A DNA stretch of 40,996 bases from an uncultured Alphaproteobacteria bacterium (GCA_902524895.1 CABZFH010000009.1:1-40996), one strand, 5' to 3'; numbered from the stretch's first letter, positions 1 through 8,993 are shown. The notes: a model not told the origin generated them from the letters alone. Program-made: numbers and translations.

Positions 1-2115
1 TAAAAGGCCTAAATTCTTAAAATTAATTTCATCGTTAAATAATGCATGCGTTCCAATCAATATTTCTATATTACCTTTTTCTAATTCATCAACAATCTTA
101 ATTTTTTCAGATGTTGAGTTGAATCTTGAAATTTTATTTATTTTAATTTTAAAATCAGAAAATCTTTCACTAAAGTTTTTGAAGTGTTGATTAACTAGCA
201 AAGTAGTTGGACATAAAAAAGCTACCTGATAACCAGAAAGAACGCTTATAAACGCTGCGCGCATTGCAATTTCTGTTTTGCCAAATCCAACATCACCACA
301 AATCAATCTATCCATAGGTTTGCCAGAGGATAAATCGCTTTCCACATCAAATATTGCTTTTAATTGATCAGATGTCTCTGCATATTGAAATCTATTAGAA
401 AATTCATCATAAATTTCATCATTTGAGATCATAATTTTACCTTTTCTAATCTCTCTTTTCGCTGCAATTGAAATTAAATCATGAGCTATAATTTTAACTT
501 TTTCTTTAATTGAAGCTTTTCGTAATTGCCAACCTTGTGAGCCCAACTTATCCAAAGAAATATTAATATCCTTGTTACCATATCTGCTAATAAGATCTAA
601 GTTTTCTACAGGAATTAATAATTTGTCACTCCCATAATATTCTATTTCCATACATTCATGTTTAGACTCATAAATAAGTATGCTTCTTAAACCTAAATAT
701 TTCCCTATGCCATGCTCATTATGAACAACCAAGTCACCTTCACTTAGTGAGGAAATTTCTGTGATGATATTGTCTGTTTTAATTTCTTTTTTTGTGTCTT
801 TGTAAACTTTTTTACCAAAAAGTTCGGAATCATTTATGACAGCTAGACCTCTCTGATTTTCGACAGGATTAAAAAAACTATTTTCAATATTAATTTTCTT
901 GAAACAAATCTTCTCTTGAAGATTAATTTTAAAATATTTTTTAAATTTTTGCATAGAGGAATCGTTTTTAATAGTGATTAAAAGATCATTTTTTTTTAAT
1001 AATTCCTCTGCAAAGTTGATAAAACTGTTAATGTCATTTTCATTTTTAATCTTTTCGATGTTGCTGATTTTTTTTGAAACAGTTTTAAAGACCTTTTTAT
1101 CTAAGTCTAAAATATTTGATACCTCTATCTTATTAGAACATATTAACTTTTTTATAAGTGTTTCAGAATCTTCTAAAAATCTTTTTATTAAAGAAGTTGA
1201 ATCAAACGAGTATAAAAAATCTTTAGAAATTTTTTCGTTTGCCTCAAGAATTAAATTTTTATAATTATGTTCTAAAATAAAAATTCCAGATTTTAAATAG
1301 TCTAAAAAACACTCAGGGTTATCAGACATCAGTGGTAAAAACTGCTCTATTCCATCAACATTTATACCTTGAGAAATATTCTCATAATATTCATTTTTAT
1401 TTTTTATATTAAATGTTCTAAAATTTACTCTGAATTTTTGAATTGATTTTTCATTTAGTATAACTTCTGAGGCGGGAATCAACATAGTTCTTTCTTTTCT
1501 ATCAAAACTTAATTGTGAAATAGGGTCAAATTTTTTAATGCTTTCAATTTCAGATGCAAAAGAATCAATTCTAGTCGGGTATTTATTATTCGGAGAGAAA
1601 AAGTCAATAATATTTCCTCGTATAGAAAATTCGCCTTTTTGTCTTACTGTTTCGACTCTAGAATAAGAATTATTTTTCAAAAAAAAAGTAATATTTTCAA
1701 CAGTAACACTCTTAATTTTTTTTTTTTCTAAGATTAAATATCTATTTTTAAATACATCTTTAGGTAAAATTTTTAGGAATAATGAATTCAAACTATACAA
1801 AATTATTCTTTTATCAAAATCATTTTTACATAATTCTATTAATGTACTAATTCTATGAGCTTTATTGTTAGAAGTTGGAGATATTGAAGAAAAGATTGGA
1901 CAATCAAATGAAGGAAAACATAAGATTTGAATCTGGGGACAAAGAATATTTATTTTATTTGATAAACTGACAATTTCTTCGTTACTTTTACATAAAAAGT
2001 TTATCTGTTCATATTTTTTAAGCAATGATATTAAAAACCACGGTACTGAGTCCCTGGTTAGATTTATATTTGTTTTCTCTAAATCAAATTTAAGATGATT
2101 ATGATTGGTGAACAT
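1..2115 (-). CDS. mfd: Transcription-repair coupling factor Mfd, N-terminal about 705 residues (gene runs off the left edge)
   Basis: Mfd removes RNA polymerase stalled at DNA lesions and recruits UvrA. The reading frame is open from the ATG at 2115 to the window edge with no stop, so the C-terminal part (helicase motif II onward) lies outside. Visible in order: a degenerate UvrB-like N-terminal module; an RNA-polymerase-interaction (CarD-like) segment with the GDLVVHNEHGIGKYLG signature near residue 455; the Walker A motif GDVGFGKTE near residue 600; and the motif GTHALF close to the edge. The usual protein is about 1,150 residues. The ATG directly follows the sdhE stop codon (adjacent, no gap), so the two are probably co-transcribed, as in many alphaproteobacteria. 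A 12-A run inside the gene stays in frame. Identification is firm. Confidence 0.95.
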   Translation of the reverse strand, partial: MFTNHNHLKFDLEKTNINLTRDSVPWFLISLLKKYEQINFLCKSNEEIVSLSNKINILCPQIQILCFPSFDCPIFSSISPTSNNKAHRISTLIELCKNDFDKRIILYSLNSLFLKILPKDVFKNRYLILEKKKIKSVTVENITFFLKNNSYSRVETVRQKGEFSIRGNIIDFFSPNNKYPTRIDSFASEIESIKKFDPISQLSFDRKERTMLIPASEVILNEKSIQKFRVNFRTFNIKNKNEYYENISQGINVDGIEQFLPLMSDNPECFLDYLKSGIFILEHNYKNLILEANEKISKDFLYSFDSTSLIKRFLEDSETLIKKLICSNKIEVSNILDLDKKVFKTVSKKISNIEKIKNENDINSFINFAEELLKKNDLLITIKNDSSMQKFKKYFKINLQEKICFKKINIENSFFNPVENQRGLAVINDSELFGKKVYKDTKKEIKTDNIITEISSLSEGDLVVHNEHGIGKYLGLRSILIYESKHECMEIEYYGSDKLLIPVENLDLISRYGNKDINISLDKLGSQGWQLRKASIKEKVKIIAHDLISIAAKREIRKGKIMISNDEIYDEFSNRFQYAETSDQLKAIFDVESDLSSGKPMDRLICGDVGFGKTEIAMRAAFISVLSGYQVAFLCPTTLLVNQHFKNFSERFSDFKIKINKISRFNSTSEKIKIVDELEKGNIEILIGTHALFNDEINFKNLGLL

Positions 2116-2371
2116 CTAATTTTTGGAGATTAGCCTTTCAAACGTTTTATTGTTGAGTTTTTTAGGTAACTTTTTTTTTTTCATAATCATATCAAGGAGC
2201 TCCTGATCTGGTACGGTTAACAGTTCATCTAATTCAATTAATTCTTTTTCAGACAAGTTTTTAAAATATTTCTCAGAAAACCTCTCAAATAATAGATCTA
2301 GTTCTTTAATACCCCTATATTTTAATCTATATAAAATCTTTTTTTTTTTTTATATAATAATTTTCAGACAT
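2116..2371 (-). pseudogene. sdhE: SdhE/CptB-family FAD assembly factor, out of frame by one base at a 13-A run
   Basis: SdhE binds the succinate dehydrogenase flavoprotein and promotes covalent FAD attachment. The ATG at 2371 opens with MSENYYIKKKK, typical of alphaproteobacterial SdhE N-termini, but the frame meets a stop soon after a run of 13 A (plus-strand T at 2339-2351). In the neighbouring frame the family core follows at once: ILYRLKYRGIKELDLLFERF, with the RGxxExD signature, and then a small helical domain ending at the TAG at 2116. With 12 A the gene would be one continuous protein of about 84 residues. It sits directly upstream of mfd and 33 bases from the divergent recG. Whether it is a true pseudogene, a read error or a slippage-rescued gene cannot be told from the sequence. 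Confidence 0.85.
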
Positions 2372-2404
2372 ACTAGTTTAAAAAAGTAATTAAAGGCTGA
2401 ATTT

Positions 2405-4495
2405 ATGATGAACACTAAATACAATTCAAATCAAATTCTTAATCAAATTACAAAAATTGATTATAAAAACAAGCAGTTTTTTGAAAAAATCTCTTCATCA
2501 ATAGGAAAAAGAGTGATTGATTTGTTACTTTTAAACCCAAATAGATTCATATTTAGAAAGTTTTTGGATAGAAAAATCGATGATAAAGATATAAATAAAT
2601 TTATCTCGATTGATTTGGAGATCATTTCTTTTGAACCGACATATAATAAAAGAAAGCCATTTATCATTAATGGTAAAAATAGGTTTAATCAATATTTTAA
2701 GATAGTTTATTTCAATATAAATCAATTTTATATTAAAAAAGTTTTTTTAATTGGAAAAATATATAGATTTACTGGTAACTTATCATTTCAAAATAATTTT
2801 TATCAAATTATTCATCCAGAAAGTTTTTTTGATATTAGTAATCTAAGTAATTTTGTCGAATGCCAACCAGTTTACAATATTTCTAAATTAAGAATAAATA
2901 AAAACAAATTTACCGAGCTTGTTGAGAAAAATTTAGAGTTTTTTGAAAAAATAGAATTGCCAGAAGAGTGGATATCAAATGATTTTTTTTCCAAGAAAAC
3001 TTGGTTGAGTTTCAAAGATTCCATAATATCACTTCATTCTCCACCAAAAGAATTCTCAGATAAATCTTATAATGAGATAAGAAAAAGATTGGCTTATGAT
3101 GAAATATTGTCAAATTTTTTAACTCTTTCTATTCTTAAGAAATCATATAAGAAAGAGCAATCATCAGTTATTTGCGGAAAAAGTATATCGAATAAAATCA
3201 TCAGTAGTTTATCATTTGAACTTACAGATCAACAAAAAAATATTTACGTAGAGATATCAAAAAATTTATCTAATAAAATTAGAATGTACAGACTTCTTCA
3301 AGGTGACGTCGGCTCTGGAAAAACAATTATTTCACTTTTAGCTATTTCTGACGTGGTGAGTTCTGGTTTTCAGGCAGCATTATTAGTTCCGACCGAAATT
3401 CTGGCACAACAACATTTTGATTATTTTTCAAAAATACTTAATCCCTTTAAAATAAATATTAAAAAAATTTCAAGTAATACTAAATTAAATGAAAAGAAAA
3501 TAATTTACGAAGAGCTAGCAACTAATAAAATTAAAATAATAATTGGTACTCACTCATTATTTAATAAAGATATAAAGTTTAAAAGACTGGGGTTGATTGT
3601 TATAGATGAACAACACAAATTTGGAGTTAATCAAAGAATGAAGCTTTTAAACAAAGCCGCTAATAGTCACGTTCTTATTATGTCTGCGACACCTATACCT
3701 AGAAGCCTTGCATTTGCAATATATGGTGAAATTGATGTTTCGGTTTTAAAGCAGAAACCGTCTAGTCAAAAACCAATAACAACTAACATAATAAATAAAA
3801 ATAAAATTAATCAACTAATTCAAGGGATGGAGAGAAAAATTAAAAACAATGAAAAAATTTTTTGGGTGATGCCAGAAATTGGTTTGAGTGATAATGATGA
3901 TAAAAGATCGATATTATTCAGATACAACTTTCTAGAAAAAATTTTTCCGGGTTTAGTTACTTGTATACATGGTAAAATGAAAAAAAATGAATTTGATGAA
4001 AAAATACAAAAATTTAGAAAAAATGAGTATAAAATACTTGTTTCAACAACTGTGATTGAAGTTGGTTTTGATATACCAGAAGCTGGGTTAATTGTAATTG
4101 AAGATGCGAATAAATTTGGATTGGCTCAACTTCATCAATTAAGAGGAAGAGTCGGAAGAGGTAAAATTAAATCTAATTGTGTTCTCATTCACACTGAGAA
4201 TATTAATGAAAATGGTATTAAAAGATTATTGATTATGAAAAGCTCAAACGATGGTTTTTTTATTGCAGAACAAGATTTAAAGATGAGAGGATCAGGAGAA
4301 ATTTTTGGTACAAAACAAACTGGTCTACCACAATGGAAGTTTTTTAATCCTTATTTGGATTTAGATATTATAAATTGTGCAAAGGAAAACTCTAAACAAA
4401 TGATCAGAGATATCAAAGCACACAAAGATCAAATATACTTATTAATCAACATGTTTTTTAGAAAAGAAGAGGTAGAAAACTATTTTAATGGTTGA
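2405..4495 (+). CDS. recG: ATP-dependent DNA helicase RecG
   Basis: RecG remodels stalled replication forks and branch-migrates Holliday junctions. The 696-residue protein has an N-terminal wedge/OB region (about 1-200) followed by the superfamily 2 helicase core: Walker A GDVGSGKT near residue 301, DEQH box near 400 (DEQHKFGVNQR), motif III SATPIPRS near 427, and motif VI QLRGRVGRG near 580. The length fits the family (about 690). Two ATGs lie in tandem at 2405 and 2408; AAAGG upstream could serve either. The gene is divergent from sdhE-mfd across 33 bases. Its last 16 bases overlap the end of the convergent DUF502 gene. N-terminal divergence is high but the motor is intact. Confidence 0.96.
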   Translation: MMNTKYNSNQILNQITKIDYKNKQFFEKISSSIGKRVIDLLLLNPNRFIFRKFLDRKIDDKDINKFISIDLEIISFEPTYNKRKPFIINGKNRFNQYFKIVYFNINQFYIKKVFLIGKIYRFTGNLSFQNNFYQIIHPESFFDISNLSNFVECQPVYNISKLRINKNKFTELVEKNLEFFEKIELPEEWISNDFFSKKTWLSFKDSIISLHSPPKEFSDKSYNEIRKRLAYDEILSNFLTLSILKKSYKKEQSSVICGKSISNKIISSLSFELTDQQKNIYVEISKNLSNKIRMYRLLQGDVGSGKTIISLLAISDVVSSGFQAALLVPTEILAQQHFDYFSKILNPFKINIKKISSNTKLNEKKIIYEELATNKIKIIIGTHSLFNKDIKFKRLGLIVIDEQHKFGVNQRMKLLNKAANSHVLIMSATPIPRSLAFAIYGEIDVSVLKQKPSSQKPITTNIINKNKINQLIQGMERKIKNNEKIFWVMPEIGLSDNDDKRSILFRYNFLEKIFPGLVTCIHGKMKKNEFDEKIQKFRKNEYKILVSTTVIEVGFDIPEAGLIVIEDANKFGLAQLHQLRGRVGRGKIKSNCVLIHTENINENGIKRLLIMKSSNDGFFIAEQDLKMRGSGEIFGTKQTGLPQWKFFNPYLDLDIINCAKENSKQMIRDIKAHKDQIYLLINMFFRKEEVENYFNG

Positions 4496-5136
4496 CTTTT
4501 AGCAGTAACAATTCCAGCAGAAACAACAGTTTTTATAGCATCATCAACTCTTATGTTTAAGTATTTTAATTGTTTTTCAGGAACGAATAATAAAAATCCA
4601 GACGTAGGGTTAGGAGTAGTCGGAACAAACACGTTAATCAATTTTGATCTGATTTTAGTTTTTACCTCACCACCTGTTTCGCCTGTTGTAAATCCAATTA
4701 CCCAAACATCTTTTCTCGGATACTCAACCAGAACTACTTTCCTAAAAGCAGTAGAATTGTTTTTTAAAACAGTTTCTAATATCTGTTTAATAGTTTTGTA
4801 GAAAACTTTTATTAAAGGAATATTTTGAAGTATTAATTCTGTTTTTTTTAAAATCCATCTCCCAAAAAAATTTGCAGTTACAAAACCTATTATCACTAGG
4901 AAGGTCACTAGTGCAATTAAACCAATCCCGGGAATTTCATAAGGTAAATAAACATTAGGATTAAATTTGTAAGGTATCAAAGGTGTTACTAAACTATCAA
5001 AGACTTTTACAAGAGTTACAACAATCCAAAATGTAATTACTACTGGAGCTGTTATTAGAATACCTGTAAAAAAATAACTTCGTAACTTAATAACAAGTAA
5101 TCTTAAGGGAGCAATTTTTTTTTTATCTTCATTCAT
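4480..5136 (-). CDS. DUF502 family integral membrane protein
   Basis: A 218-residue inner-membrane protein of the DUF502 family, function unknown. Two hydrophobic segments are visible, near residues 20-45 (YFFTGILITAPVVITFWIVV) and 65-90 (a glycine-rich stretch LIALVTFLVIIGFVT). Between and after them are family-typical stretches such as SLVTPLIP, PLIKVFYKTIKQ and the soluble C-terminal part with PNPTSGFLLFVP. An open frame continues upstream to 5205 but runs through tRNA-Lys, so the ATG at 5136, eight bases after the tRNA CCA, is the sensible start. It sits next to recG, as in many alphaproteobacteria, and probably shares a transcript with the tRNA. The 3' end overlaps recG by 16 bases. Confidence 0.9.
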   Translation of the reverse strand: MNEDKKKIAPLRLLVIKLRSYFFTGILITAPVVITFWIVVTLVKVFDSLVTPLIPYKFNPNVYLPYEIPGIGLIALVTFLVIIGFVTANFFGRWILKKTELILQNIPLIKVFYKTIKQILETVLKNNSTAFRKVVLVEYPRKDVWVIGFTTGETGGEVKTKIRSKLINVFVPTTPNPTSGFLLFVPEKQLKYLNIRVDDAIKTVVSAGIVTAKSQPLK

Positions 5137-5144
5137 AAATGTTA

Positions 5145-5220
5145 TGGTACGCCGGATGAGGCTCGAACTCATGACAGCTCCCTTAAAAGGGGAGTGCTCT
5201 ACCAACTGAGCTACCGGCGC
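5145..5220 (-). tRNA. tRNA-Lys (anticodon TTT), CCA encoded
   Basis: The minus strand folds as a complete cloverleaf: a 7-bp acceptor stem (GCGCCGG with CCGGCGT, one G-T pair), a D arm containing AGTTGGTA, an anticodon stem CTCCC/GGGAG with loop CTTTTAA (anticodon TTT), a T arm with GTTCGAG, discriminator A and a genomic CCA at 5147-5145. The DUF502 ATG follows eight bases downstream on the same strand, so 3' processing would release the DUF502 message. Confidence 0.97.
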
Positions 5221-5267
5221 ATATTTAAAGGATATAATGAAGAATTAAAAAATAAACAATAAAAAAA

Positions 5268-5828
5268 TTAATTTTTTGTTCTCATCGATAGAATCCTTGT
5301 TGGATTCTCTAATACTTGTCCATTAGACCCCTTGCCTTCAGGTATTCTATCAATTAAATGCATTCCTTCAATAACTTTACCCCAAATGGTATATTTATTA
5401 TCTAAAAAAGGGTGAGAATCATAACAAATAAAGAATTGACTATCCGCAGAATCAGGATCATTTGCTCTAGCCATAGATACAATACCTCTTGTATGCTTCA
5501 ATTCGCTAAATTCTGCGTTTAAATTCTTTCCACTTCCACCTGTTCCATTTCCTTCTGGATCACCACCCTGAGCCATGAAGCCTTTTATAACTCTGTGAAA
5601 AGTTAGTCCATCATAAAAACCATTATTTGATAATTCTATTATTCTTTTTACAGTTTTAGGAGCAATTTCAGGAAAGGTTTCAATTTTTACTAAACCAGTT
5701 TCCAAAACCATAAAAATAATCTTCCCTTCTTGAGATTTAATCTCTTGAGATTTAATCTCATGAGAAGTAAAAAATGATTTAAGGAAAATTAAACCAAGAC
5801 AAAGTGTTTTCAATAATTTAAATTTCAT
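5268..5828 (-). CDS. Cyclophilin-type peptidyl-prolyl cis-trans isomerase, probably exported
   Basis: Catalyses proline isomerisation during protein folding. The 186-residue protein has a hydrophobic N-terminal segment (about residues 4-21, LLKTLCLGLIFLKSFF) that looks like a signal peptide or anchor, which would place it in the periplasm. The cyclophilin domain covers about 35-180, with the active-site signature FHRVIKGFMAQGGD, the GTGGSGKN loop and QFFICYDSHPFLDNKYTIWGKV. A short duplicated EIKSQ linker separates signal and domain. The gene overlaps coaD by 11 bases, giving the order gyrA-coaD-isomerase. A paralogous cytosolic copy is often next door in alphaproteobacteria; only this one is present here. 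Confidence 0.92.
   Translation of the reverse strand: MKFKLLKTLCLGLIFLKSFFTSHEIKSQEIKSQEGKIIFMVLETGLVKIETFPEIAPKTVKRIIELSNNGFYDGLTFHRVIKGFMAQGGDPEGNGTGGSGKNLNAEFSELKHTRGIVSMARANDPDSADSQFFICYDSHPFLDNKYTIWGKVIEGMHLIDRIPEGKGSNGQVLENPTRILSMRTKN
5730..5759. repeat. Two perfect 15-base tandem copies inside the isomerase gene
   Basis: The unit TTGAGATTTAATCTC occurs twice head to tail, followed by a partial third copy (ATGAG). Each unit is also nearly self-complementary (GAGAT/ATCTC). It stays in frame and encodes the repeated EIKSQ linker after the signal peptide, so copy-number change would lengthen the linker without breaking the gene. Confidence 0.9.
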
Positions 5829-6336
5829 TTTTAGACTCCTTTAATTTTTTATTAAAAATTTTTAGAACATTCCTTGGTACAAAAGGTTTTATATTACCAT
5901 TGTGAAAAGCAACTTCTTTTACAAATCTAGCTGATGTAAGTTGCAAGTTTTCTGAGGCCATAAGAAAAATTGTTTCAATATCAGGAGATAATTTAGAATT
6001 CATTCCAGCCATTTGAAATTCATATTCAAAATCTGCAACTGCTCTCAACCCACGAATAATAACTTTTGCGCCAAAGTCTTTTGCATGCTCTACAAGTAAA
6101 TTGTCAAATCCAACAACCTTTATTGTACAATTTGTTTTAATTGATGTAATCGAATCTTTGATCATTGAAATTCTTTCACTCAATTCAAAATATGGTTTTT
6201 TGTGCTTATTATCTGCCACACTAATGACTAAATTATTAACTATGTGAGTGGCTCTATTAATTATATCCAAATGACCATAAGTAATTGGATCAAAGGTACC
6301 GGGGTAAATACCAATAATTTCATTACTATTCTTCAT
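5818..6336 (-). CDS. coaD: Phosphopantetheine adenylyltransferase CoaD
   Basis: Fourth step of coenzyme A biosynthesis: 4'-phosphopantetheine plus ATP to dephospho-CoA. The 172-residue protein is a cytidylyltransferase-superfamily Rossmann enzyme. The nucleotide-binding signature YPGTFDPITYGHLDI (T/HxGH type) lies at residues 11-25, and the conserved VIIRGLRAVADFEYEFQMA block near 88-106. The late family motif reads LTSARFVKE where the usual form is ISSxxVKE. Length fits the family (about 160-170). The start overlaps the gyrA end by 11 bases and the stop overlaps the isomerase start, indicating translational coupling in one operon. Confidence 0.96.
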   Translation of the reverse strand: MKNSNEIIGIYPGTFDPITYGHLDIINRATHIVNNLVISVADNKHKKPYFELSERISMIKDSITSIKTNCTIKVVGFDNLLVEHAKDFGAKVIIRGLRAVADFEYEFQMAGMNSKLSPDIETIFLMASENLQLTSARFVKEVAFHNGNIKPFVPRNVLKIFNKKLKESKNEI

Positions 6337-8980
6337 TTTCTTCTAACTTAGCAACTGACACAACTTTTTCGTTATCTGACACATTAAATAATGTAACACC
6401 TTGAGTTTGTCTTCCAGCAATTCTTACCCCTTTTACAGGACATCTTATTAATTTACCATTATCTGTAACTAACATAAGTTGATCATTATTGTTTATCGGA
6501 AATGAAGCCACAATTTCTGAACCGTTTCTATCTGAAAGTTGCATGTTAGCTATTCCTATCCCGCCTCTTTTAGTTACACGATATTCATACGCTGAACTCC
6601 TTTTGCCAAAGCCCTTATCTGTTACACTTAAAATAAATTCTTCATTGTCCTGCAGATCATTTAGTTTTTTTTCATCAACTAAACTCTTGTCGTATTTTTC
6701 TTTTTTTCTTATTGAATTTGATATTTTCAAATAATTATCTCTTTCCTCAATATCAAAGGTAATTTCTTTCAGTATCGCAAGGGATATAACTGAATCTTTA
6801 TTTTGTAGTTTAATACCTCTTACTCCTACAGATGATCTTCCAGAAAATAATCTTACATCTTTAGCAATAAACCTTATACACTTCCCTAACTTTGTAGATA
6901 AAAAAATATGTGATTCTGCTGAACAAGTAATAACATCTATCAACTTATCTCCTTCAACTAGCTTCATAGCAATTTTTCCATTAGCATTAATATTTTGAAA
7001 ATCAGTTAATTTATTCCTCCTTACATTACCCATTGACGTTACAAATATAATATTATTTGATTTTTCACCTGAATTATAAGGGGTAAGAGTTGTTATTTTT
7101 TCATCAGATTTAAGTGGCAATAAATTTATCAGGGCTTTTCCTTTAGATTGGGGATTACCTATAGGTATTTTGTAAGTTTTTAATTTATAAACAATCCCTC
7201 GCGTCGAAAAAAAAAGTAATGGAGTTAAAGTATTAACCACAAACACCTGATTTACAAAATCTTCTTCTTTTGTTGACATCCCTGCTCTTCCCTTACCTCC
7301 TCTTTTTTGTGACCTGTAAGTGGAAAGCGGGACTCTTTTTATATAACCTGAATGGGTAACAGTAACAACCATTTCTTCAGAACTTATCAAAGATTCATCA
7401 TCAATAGTCTCTTCAATTTCAGAAATTTCAGTTTTTCTGTCTTCTGATAATTTTTCTTTTATTTGTTGCAATTCTTTGATCAAAACTTTGTTAAGTTCAT
7501 CTGTTGAAGATAATATCTTCAAATAATCTTCAATAAACTGACTACACTCTTCTAAGTCATCTGAAATTTTTGATCTTTCTAGGCCAGTCAATTTGCTTAG
7601 TCTAATTTCTAGTATAGCCCTAACTTGTCTTTCTGAAAGAAAATAAGTGTTTTTAACAACTTTATGCTCAGGATCATTGATTATTTCAATCAAACTTTTA
7701 ACTTTCGAAACCTCCCATTTTTTTTCAATCAACTTTTTCTTTGCTTCTGCAGTATCTGCGGAATTTTTAATGACATCAATCATTTCATCTATGTTTTCTA
7801 ATGCAATTGCTAATCCACAAAGAATGTGCGCTTTTTCTCTAGTTTTCGATAAATGAAACTTCGTTCTTTTAAAAACAATATCTTTTCTAAAATCAATAAA
7901 AAACTTTAGGGCACTTTTTAGGGATAATACTTGTGGAACACCGTTATGCAGAGCTAACATATTTATTCCAAAAGAAGTTTGAAGAGATGTATATCTGTAT
8001 AATTGATTAATGACCACACTAGACTGAACATCCCTTTTAAGATCGATTACGATTCTTACTCCCTCCCTATTTGACTCATCTCTTAGTTCTGAGATTCCTT
8101 CAATACTTTTATCTCTTGCTACTTTGGCTATACTTTCAATAAGTTGAGATTTTTTAATTGAAAATGGAATTTCTGAAATGATTATTGATTCTCTAGACCT
8201 TTTACTTTCCTCTACGTTTACTTTTCCTCTTATGATTACTGATCCTTTTCCAGTCAGATATGCCTGTTTAAATCCATTTTTTCCTATAATTATTCCAGCT
8301 GTTGGAAAATCTGGTCCTTTAATATAGGTAAATAACTCATCATTTGTTATTTCTTGATTTTTAATAAAGGCACAACAAGCATCTATAACTTCAGAAGGAC
8401 AATGTGGAGGTATTTTTGTTGCCATTCCTACAGCTATTCCCTCTGATCCATTGATTAATAAATTAGGGAATTCAGCTGGTAACAACTCAGGTTCTTTAGT
8501 TGAGCCATCGTAATTATCTCTAAAATTCACAGTATTAAAACTGATATCATTGACTAGGTAAGTAGCTATTTCGGCTAATCTAGCTTCCGTATATCTCATA
8601 GCAGCAGCTGAATCTCCGTCCATTGAGCCAAAATTACCTTGACCTTCAATTAATGGAACACGCATGTTAAAATCTTGAGCTAATCTTACCATGGCATCAT
8701 ATATAGCTGAATCACCGTGAGGATGATATTTACCCATGACATCACCAACAATTCTAGCTGATTTTCTGGTAGGCTTAGTGTTTACGTAACCAGCCTCGTT
8801 CATAGCATGAATTATTCTTCTATGAACTGGTTTTAAACCATCACAAACATCCGGAAGAGCTCTAGAAACTATAACGCTCATAGCATAATCGAGAAATGAG
8901 CTCCTCATTTCTTTTTCTATATCAATTTTTTTTATATTTTCAGATTTTAAATCATTTTCAGAGTCTATGTCATCAATCAT
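6326..8980 (-). CDS. gyrA: DNA gyrase subunit A
   Basis: Breakage-reunion subunit of the type II topoisomerase that introduces negative supercoils. The 884-residue protein shows the N-terminal SVIVSRALPDVCDGLKPVHRR block, the quinolone-determining region HPHGDSAIYDAMVRLAQ with the common sensitive-type Ser and Asp, and the catalytic tyrosine in AAMRYTEARL near residue 128. The GyrA box QKRGGKG, diagnostic of gyrase rather than topoisomerase IV, is near residue 558, followed by six-blade C-terminal repeats such as VSVGVRGIKL, TKRGGIGI and GRQTQGV. It has a normal length and lies 13 bases after ssb, with which it probably shares a promoter. Confidence 0.98.
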   Translation of the reverse strand: MIDDIDSENDLKSENIKKIDIEKEMRSSFLDYAMSVIVSRALPDVCDGLKPVHRRIIHAMNEAGYVNTKPTRKSARIVGDVMGKYHPHGDSAIYDAMVRLAQDFNMRVPLIEGQGNFGSMDGDSAAAMRYTEARLAEIATYLVNDISFNTVNFRDNYDGSTKEPELLPAEFPNLLINGSEGIAVGMATKIPPHCPSEVIDACCAFIKNQEITNDELFTYIKGPDFPTAGIIIGKNGFKQAYLTGKGSVIIRGKVNVEESKRSRESIIISEIPFSIKKSQLIESIAKVARDKSIEGISELRDESNREGVRIVIDLKRDVQSSVVINQLYRYTSLQTSFGINMLALHNGVPQVLSLKSALKFFIDFRKDIVFKRTKFHLSKTREKAHILCGLAIALENIDEMIDVIKNSADTAEAKKKLIEKKWEVSKVKSLIEIINDPEHKVVKNTYFLSERQVRAILEIRLSKLTGLERSKISDDLEECSQFIEDYLKILSSTDELNKVLIKELQQIKEKLSEDRKTEISEIEETIDDESLISSEEMVVTVTHSGYIKRVPLSTYRSQKRGGKGRAGMSTKEEDFVNQVFVVNTLTPLLFFSTRGIVYKLKTYKIPIGNPQSKGKALINLLPLKSDEKITTLTPYNSGEKSNNIIFVTSMGNVRRNKLTDFQNINANGKIAMKLVEGDKLIDVITCSAESHIFLSTKLGKCIRFIAKDVRLFSGRSSVGVRGIKLQNKDSVISLAILKEITFDIEERDNYLKISNSIRKKEKYDKSLVDEKKLNDLQDNEEFILSVTDKGFGKRSSAYEYRVTKRGGIGIANMQLSDRNGSEIVASFPINNNDQLMLVTDNGKLIRCPVKGVRIAGRQTQGVTLFNVSDNEKVVSVAKLEENEE

Positions 8981-8993
8981 TTATTTACTTAGT

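Noticed and set aside
974-1264. Plus-strand open frame of 96 codons
   Set aside because: It lies antisense to mfd, has a skewed Ser/Phe composition and no family features; a shadow frame.
4493-4495. TGA recoded as tryptophan
   Set aside because: TGA ends recG, erpA and secD at the expected lengths, and Trp positions use TGG.
5137-5205. Longer DUF502 start (23 extra residues)
   Set aside because: The extension is encoded by tRNA-Lys, which folds fully; the ATG at 5136 matches the family N-terminus.
8680-8760. Quinolone-resistance changes in gyrA
   Set aside because: The determining region HPHGDSAIYDAM carries the common sensitive-type Ser and Asp.
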